Source: Methanopyrus sp. SNP6 (GTDB lineage Archaea > JAADCQ01 > Methanopyri > Methanopyrales > Methanopyraceae). From it: a stretch of DNA of 64,000 bases. Under the pieces are notes generated by a model that ran no database searches, was not told where the DNA came from, and saw only the letters and a list, made by a program, of their open reading frames with translations. Positions 59,464-64,000 of the stretch are shown here, piece after piece; position 1 is the stretch's first letter; each line of letters opens with the position of its first letter. Both the position numbers and the translations under genes were made by a program. Location of the stretch: assembly GCF_002201895.1 (NCBI RefSeq), contig NZ_CP019436.1, positions 633,456-697,455 of the forward strand, in the 5' to 3' direction.

Positions 59464-59897
59464 TCCTTACGTGAACTCTTCCGGTACCATTCCGGAACTT
59501 GGATCAGTGAATAACCTCCATCGGGACCGGGCTTTCCGTCGATTTTGAAGCCCATCTTACGGAGATCTTTCACCCTATTGTGGACGGCTACGCGACTCTC
59601 TCGACTGATGTACTCTTTAAGTAGTTCACCACTCACATAATTGCCGGTTTTAGTGTAGATACCAGCATCTTTCAATATTTGCTTTGCACGCTTTTCGCCC
59701 ACGGTTTTTGAGAGCTGATCTAGCAGCCTGTTCGCTTCCTCCAACACGGACAGAATGATGAGGTGACCCGCGTCTATCTTCACGCCTTTCTCGTACGCTC
59801 GCTTCAAGAACTCCCACAGATCACCTCTGGGGCGACTCCTCGCGACACGCTCCAGCCTAGACTGCGTGAGTACGGCAATCTCGTCGTCACGCGCCAC
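59460..59897 (-). CDS. Hypothetical protein with a helix-turn-helix-like C-terminal domain
   Basis: This 145-residue protein starts at GTG 59895-59897 (VARDDEIAVLTQSRLERVARSRP). The middle is helical (KIDAGHLIILSVLEEANRLLDQL) and the end (AKQILKDAGIYTKTGNYVSGELLKEYISRESRVAVHNRVKDLRKMGFKIDGKPGPDGGYSL) resembles a winged HTH. I do not recognise a family. A transcription regulator or nucleic-acid-binding role is only a guess. Confidence 0.55.
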   Translation of the reverse strand: MARDDEIAVLTQSRLERVARSRPRGDLWEFLKRAYEKGVKIDAGHLIILSVLEEANRLLDQLSKTVGEKRAKQILKDAGIYTKTGNYVSGELLKEYISRESRVAVHNRVKDLRKMGFKIDGKPGPDGGYSLIQVPEWYRKSSRKD

Positions 59898-59967
59898 GTC
59901 AGGATCACCCCCGTTCCGTCCCCTATAACGTTTCGAGGATTTTAACTTTCCACACCGTCGTAGGGCA

Positions 59968-60606
59968 TTACATCCCCCTGAGCTCGCGTCTGCGCTTGGC
60001 AACCTTCCTGGCGACCACGGCCTCCCCGAGTTTAAACAGGTAAATAAAGAGGTTTTCTAGACCCCCCATGAGCCATAGTACGTATCCGAACGTCCTATCA
60101 CCTATCTTACGCTCGAACTCCTCGGGCGTAAGATCTCGATTTAATTCGCGGTTGAATACCATCGTGGCTGCTTCGATGAACTCATCCCATGATATTCCAG
60201 GCACGTTCTCTTGAATCTTCTCCAGTAGATCCCGCGCCGGCGTGTCGTAAAGGTTAGACATGAGCTCGACGACGGTCCTGAGCGTAACGACACCGACCAC
60301 CCGCATGTCTTCCTCCAGTGGGACGAGCGTGAGGTCGGAGTCCGTAAGGATTTCCACGGCCTTCGTGATAGGGTCGGAGGGAGAGATCGACTCCGGCGAT
60401 CGGCATACTTCCTCGACCGTCTCGGCGCCAGCGGTGAGTCCTCGAGCGATGTCGTTGGACGTTACTAAGCCGACCAAACGATCCGAACCGTTCACCACGA
60501 CAGCCGTGTACTCGGAGTACCTCGCGAGCTCTCGGACAGCCTGCTCGAGACCGTCCTCGGGTTTCACTTTAGGGTACTCTTTAGTGGCCCACATCTCGGC
60601 TTTCAT
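59968..60606 (-). CDS. CBS-domain protein with helical C-terminal domain
   Basis: This 212-residue protein has two CBS domains (about 1-115: [27 protein letters not shown] and [31 protein letters not shown]) and a C-terminal region of about 90 residues with a hydrophobic helix ([26 protein letters not shown]). CBS pairs sense adenosine nucleotides. It is coupled to the polyferredoxin gene by ATGA, so it may regulate or sense the redox operon. Exact role unknown. Confidence 0.8.
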   Translation of the reverse strand: MKAEMWATKEYPKVKPEDGLEQAVRELARYSEYTAVVVNGSDRLVGLVTSNDIARGLTAGAETVEEVCRSPESISPSDPITKAVEILTDSDLTLVPLEEDMRVVGVVTLRTVVELMSNLYDTPARDLLEKIQENVPGISWDEFIEAATMVFNRELNRDLTPEEFERKIGDRTFGYVLWLMGGLENLFIYLFKLGEAVVARKVAKRRRELRGM

Positions 60607-61361
60607 CGCACTTCCTCCCTAACTTCCTTGATCTTTATCGCACCAGTCGGACAGTTTCGAGCACATTCTCCGCATCTTATGCACAGATCGTAGGAAATAT
60701 TGGCGACATCGCCATCCATCTCGGCAGCGTCCACTGGGCAGACTTCTACACAGACCCCACATCCTATACACAGATCCTGATCCAACTCAATTTCACGCTC
60801 GAATTCAGGAGGTGTTAAGGTACGCTCGATAACGATAGCATCGACAGGACATGCATGCTCACAAGCTTTGCAGCCTATGCATTTATCCTCGTCTATCCTC
60901 AACTTATCAACATTTGGTGCCTCGACAGGACAAATCTGCTCACAAAGACGACAGGCTATGCATAGATCTTCTCTCAGGATTGCCCTCCTAAGTACGAACT
61001 TACGTCTTATTACATCAACTTCCTCGAGCTTCACTTCAATACTGTTATCAGCTACTCGGGCTTCACCGGATACCACCTTGATAGCATCTACAGGGCAAGA
61101 CTTGGCACATAACCGACACCTTACACATGCGTCGTGATCAACTTCCGGAGGATTGGTACTGTCAGGTTCTGTTAGAGCATCTACCGGGCACTCTTCGTAG
61201 CATGTCTTGCACCCTACACATCGCTCGGAGTCTATAGTCACGAACTCCCGACGTACAGCTGGTGTCTCAGAAAGTACTTCCAACACTATATCTCTATCAG
61301 CGTCTTCCACACTATCTAACACCATTTCAACCACTTTATCGATCGGAATTTCGAGCGTTTT
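60603..61361 (-). CDS. Polyferredoxin with six [4Fe-4S] motifs
   Basis: This 252-residue protein begins [19 protein letters not shown] and then shows six C-x-x-C-x-x-C-x-x-x-CP motifs: [60 protein letters not shown] and [12 protein letters not shown]. It could carry electrons for the energy-converting hydrogenase encoded upstream, like the polyferredoxins of Eha/Ehb complexes. It overlaps the upstream polyferredoxin by 26 bases. Confidence 0.88.
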   Translation of the reverse strand, partial: KTLEIPIDKVVEMVLDSVEDADRDIVLEVLSETPAVRREFVTIDSERCVGCKTCYEECPVDALTEPDSTNPPEVDHDACVRCRLCAKSCPVDAIKVVSGEARVADNSIEVKLEEVDVIRRKFVLRRAILREDLCIACRLCEQICPVEAPNVDKLRIDEDKCIGCKACEHACPVDAIVIERTLTPPEFEREIELDQDLCIGCGVCVEVCPVDAAEMDGDVANISYDLCIRCGECARNCPTGAIKIKEVREEVR

Positions 61362-61803
61362 CATCTCCGGAGTCCCCCACGGGTTCGATAGCACGGGACG
61401 GACAGGTTCGAACGCACTCGAGACATCCTATACACCGATCAACGTCTAACTTGGGAAGAGGTCCTTTTGAGCCGGAGAGCGCTTCAACCGGGCAGGAAGA
61501 AGAGCACGCCTGGCAACCGACGCATTTGGACTCGGATATTCGCACGCCCACCTCTGGACGTTCTGTCAGAACCTCGATTCGGTAGCTTCCTTTGGGAAGC
61601 TCACATATGGCACGGCCGAGGAGTATGGCATCAAAAGGACATACCTCCACACACAAGCCGCACCGTACGCAGTTCTTCTCGTCGATCTTAGTGGAATCCT
61701 CCACCTCGATCGCGTCTGTGGGGCACTCTTTCTCACAGAGACCACAGGCGCGGCATAACTCGTGTATCACAACAATTTCACGGACTTCGATGATCACGTC
61801 CAC
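61336..61803 (-). CDS. Polyferredoxin with four [4Fe-4S] motifs
   Basis: This 155-residue protein has four cluster motifs: [36 protein letters not shown] and [13 protein letters not shown] stretch between the second and third motif ([26 protein letters not shown]) separates two ferredoxin-like halves. It starts at GTG 61801-61803, overlaps the next upstream gene by 26 bases, and belongs to the same transcription unit. Confidence 0.87.
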   Translation of the reverse strand: MDVIIEVREIVVIHELCRACGLCEKECPTDAIEVEDSTKIDEKNCVRCGLCVEVCPFDAILLGRAICELPKGSYRIEVLTERPEVGVRISESKCVGCQACSSSCPVEALSGSKGPLPKLDVDRCIGCLECVRTCPSRAIEPVGDSGDENARNSDR

Positions 61804-62917
61804 TCACCACCTCAGCCATGAGCTCCTCTATCACGTTCTTCACTTCGAACTTGACGATACGGCGTACCCTTTCCTTGGACATCTTACGTTCTAAAAGTTC
61901 GGAAAGCCTCTCCTCGACGTTCCTTTCAGTCTTAGTAGTTGAGCCGAATTCCTCGGCTGCTTCCAGCATTTCTCGGGTTAAGATGCCGAGGAACGCATCG
62001 GAGATCCGAGACCGCAGCACTTCACGCTCTGCCTCCTCCGTAGGTATGCGGTCCACGGCAGATGTCGGACAGGCGTCCGTGCACAAGCCGCATCGCACGC
62101 ACAGGTCGGGCATGATCACAGGCATCCGAGTTATTTCCTCGATGCATATAGCGTCCACCGGGCAGATATCGTAGCATATACGACATCCTATGCACATGTC
62201 GGGTCGTATGTAAAACACTTCGTCGGTACACTTAGGTCGTGGACGGTGATCAGGTCGTTTCAGTGCTTCCGTAGGACAGTATGCTACACAATTGTAACAT
62301 CCTAAGCACCGTTCAGGGTCCGGATCCCCATCTGGAACGTTGTCAGCTGCGCCTGTCGGGCACACCTCGTGACAGCGGTTACACTCAACACACAGCTCCC
62401 TATTCAGTCGTGGATTACTTCGACGTTTGAGCTGAGGTACTTCCAACTCTACTGTAACACTACCATAGGGACAAACTTTTACACACTCTAAACATCCACG
62501 ACATGCGTCCAAGTCTATTCTATGCTCTTCAATGATCTCACGCATAACTCCAGTGGGGCAAACCTCAATGCAAGGCTTATCTTCACAGCGATCACATGTG
62601 CGGAGATCAACACCGATGAACTTCACTTCAATATCCGCTTTAGGAACACGAACAGGTCTGCGTTTCGGCTTTAATTCCGTAAATGATATCTCATAAAACC
62701 TGAATACATCACGGGGACACGCCTGTACACAGAAAGAACATGCTACACACCGATCCTCATCGAGCCGTATCTGCTCGTTTATCTCGATCGCTCCGGTAGG
62801 GCAGACTTCATCACAGAGGCCGCATCCCGCGCACTCGTCGGGCCGTTCGACTTCCACGATGTTTACGGTCACGTTACGGAGGCGATCCTCAAAGAAGAAG
62901 TGAAGATCGGTCACCAC
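61778..62917 (-). CDS. Polyferredoxin with eight [4Fe-4S] motifs and a helical tail
   Basis: This 379-residue protein has eight cluster motifs: CAGCGLCDEVCP, CVACSFCVQACP, a variant CDRCEDKPCIEVCP, CRGCLECVKVCP, CVECNRCHEVCP, CLGCYNCVAYCP, CIGCRICYDICP and CVRCGLCTDACP. A Cys-free helical tail (about 295-379) contains ISDAFLGILTREMLEAAEEFG. This tail could dock to a hydrogenase or partner. It is the largest polyferredoxin here. Confidence 0.87.
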   Translation of the reverse strand: MVTDLHFFFEDRLRNVTVNIVEVERPDECAGCGLCDEVCPTGAIEINEQIRLDEDRCVACSFCVQACPRDVFRFYEISFTELKPKRRPVRVPKADIEVKFIGVDLRTCDRCEDKPCIEVCPTGVMREIIEEHRIDLDACRGCLECVKVCPYGSVTVELEVPQLKRRSNPRLNRELCVECNRCHEVCPTGAADNVPDGDPDPERCLGCYNCVAYCPTEALKRPDHRPRPKCTDEVFYIRPDMCIGCRICYDICPVDAICIEEITRMPVIMPDLCVRCGLCTDACPTSAVDRIPTEEAEREVLRSRISDAFLGILTREMLEAAEEFGSTTKTERNVEERLSELLERKMSKERVRRIVKFEVKNVIEELMAEVVSGRDHRSP

Positions 62918-62920
62918 CGG

Positions 62921-63499
62921 TCACCCCCGAAGCGAAGCTTCGAGGTATTCCTCCCATCGTTTCACTAGTTCGTCGGTGTCCGTAGGAACCAGCTTGATAG
63001 CACCCGCAACTGGGCATACCTCTAGACACACCTCGCATAGTACGCAACGCTCTTCGTCCACCTCGGCAGTCTCTTTCACGGTGATGGCGTCGGACGGACA
63101 GGCGCTCTCACACTTACCACAACCTACGCATAAGTCACTGTCAACGACAATGCGAGCGGGCTTGGGCGGCTGGATTCGTTCCTCGATTTCCTCGTGGAGC
63201 GTACCCATCTCGATAGCTCCTGTTGGGCATACTTCCACGCAGAGACCGCAGCGAATACAACGTTCCCTGTGTAGGATGGGCCCTTCCTCGGACATTTCCA
63301 TCGCAGGCGGGCATCCATTCTGTCCCTCAACTGGACAGGCATCGGCACAGGTTCCGCACAAAACGCACTGATCCAGGTCGATGTCTGGAAAGTCCCGGAA
63401 CCGAGCAGGTCTTCGAGTTATCTCCCGAGGGGTGTGAGCGTCGAACAGACGCTTGAACCCTTCACGGCTGAGTACGTGGTTTAAGAAGTCCTGGAGCAA
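62921..63499 (-). CDS. Polyferredoxin with four [4Fe-4S] motifs
   Basis: This 192-residue protein carries [43 protein letters not shown] and CVLCEVCLEVCP. The first motif has an extra Cys after an insertion, as in alternate-ligand clusters. The N terminus is LQDFLNHVLSREGFKRLFDAHTPREITRR. It starts at TTG 63499 inside the hydrogenase large-subunit gene end and directly precedes the eight-cluster gene. Confidence 0.86.
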   Translation of the reverse strand: MLQDFLNHVLSREGFKRLFDAHTPREITRRPARFRDFPDIDLDQCVLCGTCADACPVEGQNGCPPAMEMSEEGPILHRERCIRCGLCVEVCPTGAIEMGTLHEEIEERIQPPKPARIVVDSDLCVGCGKCESACPSDAITVKETAEVDEERCVLCEVCLEVCPVAGAIKLVPTDTDELVKRWEEYLEASLRG

Positions 63500-64000
63500 G
63501 CACGGATCACCTCCCGTGCCTTACCTTCCAGAAGGACCTTACCCTCACGTTCATCTATCACCACGAACCTCTCGTTGCACGCGACGCACGGGTCCAGACT
63601 CGCATATGTGGCCACGGCGTCTGCGATGCTAGGGGACCCAGGCGCTATCGCCTCCAAGACTCGGATATTCGGGACGGAAGGTGTGCGGATCGTAACGCGC
63701 TTCACTACTCCTCCAGATGCTAGTTCCATGTCATACACGAGTTCCCCTCGTGGGGCTTCGACGCGATTATCGACGTGTCCCGCGTCCACCTCAAGCTCCC
63801 GTCGATGCCTTCCTTCGGGTAACTCATCGACGACCCGCTCGATGAGCTCCATGGACTGCAAACACTCGTCATATCTGACCAAGATCCTGGATAGGTTGTC
63901 TCCATTCTTCCTGTAAACGGGCTTGAAGCCCAGTTCCGGATAGACAGGCTCTTGGAGACGCATGTCGGATTCCGGAACTCCAGAAGCCCTAGCCTGAGGT
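63481..64000 (-). CDS. Energy-converting [NiFe]-hydrogenase large subunit, C-terminal part (cut by the window edge)
   Basis: The visible frame reads PQARASGVPESDMR near the edge and ends with the nickel-binding motif YASLDPCVACNERFVVID, both typical of Ech/Ehb/Eha-type group 4 hydrogenase large subunits. These membrane-bound enzymes couple ferredoxin and H2 chemistry to ion gradients, supplying reduced ferredoxin for CO2 fixation. The N-terminal Cys pair lies beyond 64000. The C-terminal extension after DPCVAC suggests no proteolytic maturation cleavage, as in Ech-type enzymes. Continues beyond the right edge. Confidence 0.8.
   Translation of the reverse strand, partial: PQARASGVPESDMRLQEPVYPELGFKPVYRKNGDNLSRILVRYDECLQSMELIERVVDELPEGRHRRELEVDAGHVDNRVEAPRGELVYDMELASGGVVKRVTIRTPSVPNIRVLEAIAPGSPSIADAVATYASLDPCVACNERFVVIDEREGKVLLEGKAREVIRACSRTS

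Noticed and set aside
60603-63499. Repeated Cys-coding units that might be taken for a CRISPR or DNA repeat array
   Set aside because: The similarity is at protein level (ferredoxin motifs) with varied DNA sequence and no constant spacer length.

Overview
The window is a dense, GC-rich archaeal chromosome segment from a hyperthermophilic methanogen and most likely Methanopyrus kandleri or a very close relative. Three things point there. The coenzyme M genes comA, comC, comD and comE and a SepRS-type cysteine route mark a methanogen. Both tRNA genes encode C at position 8, the signature of M. kandleri, which edits C8 to U8. Start codons are heavily TTG and GTG, and proteins are rich in Glu, Arg and Val. 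No phage, insertion sequence or CRISPR array is visible.

Region 1 (1-9.8 kb, minus strand) is the archaeal exosome/proteasome/RNase P superoperon. In transcription order it holds an HD hydrolase, L15e, a COG1325 RNA-binding protein, Rpp30, Pop5, PsmA, SBDS, an M42 aminopeptidase, Rrp4, Rrp41, Rrp42, L37Ae, RpoP, a Brix protein, Pcc1, prefoldin beta and a DUF3194 protein that seems to start at CTG. Region 2 (9.8-14.3 kb) holds leuA and the divergent coenzyme M genes comC-comE and comA-comD. Region 3 (14.3-26.7 kb) is mixed: an AT-rich FkbM methyltransferase, a catalytically dead EndA subunit, DUF763, an intron-bearing tRNA-Met, a THUMP-SPOUT protein, trpA, a CAT-anticodon tRNA, a cation exchanger, mobA, DUF460, a split RDD gene, a DJ-1-like protein and the pair DUF1890/DUF1894.

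Region 4 (26.7-32.8 kb) has a shortened S10-type ribosomal cluster (L3, L4, L23, L2) divergent from a diverged GINS candidate, L44e, S27e, aIF2-alpha, Nop10 and PAC2. Region 5 (32.8-40.2 kb) holds a polytopic membrane protein, an archaeosortase-like protein, a PHP protein, a GCS2-type ligase, two hydrolases, a CbiX-type chelatase, aroD and thi4. Region 6 (40.2-51.9 kb) has two membrane-anchored coiled-coil proteins, surE, dapF, a LbH-type tetrahydrodipicolinate acyltransferase, trpG, trpE, a SpoIIM-like protein, sepS, a translin-like protein, an RsmB-like methyltransferase, DUF1152 and nadC.

Region 7 (51.9-57.7 kb) carries two unusual operons. One is a split TPP-enzyme with a swivelling-domain protein. 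The other contains an FtsA-like actin-family ATPase followed by a tail-anchored protein. Region 8 (57.8-64 kb) has DUF2209, HflX, a CBS protein and four polyferredoxin genes with 22 visible [4Fe-4S] motifs, next to the end of an energy-converting [NiFe]-hydrogenase large subunit cut by the window edge.

Genes are packed tightly. Start and stop codons often share an NTGA tetranucleotide, and most convergent gene pairs overlap at their 3' ends.
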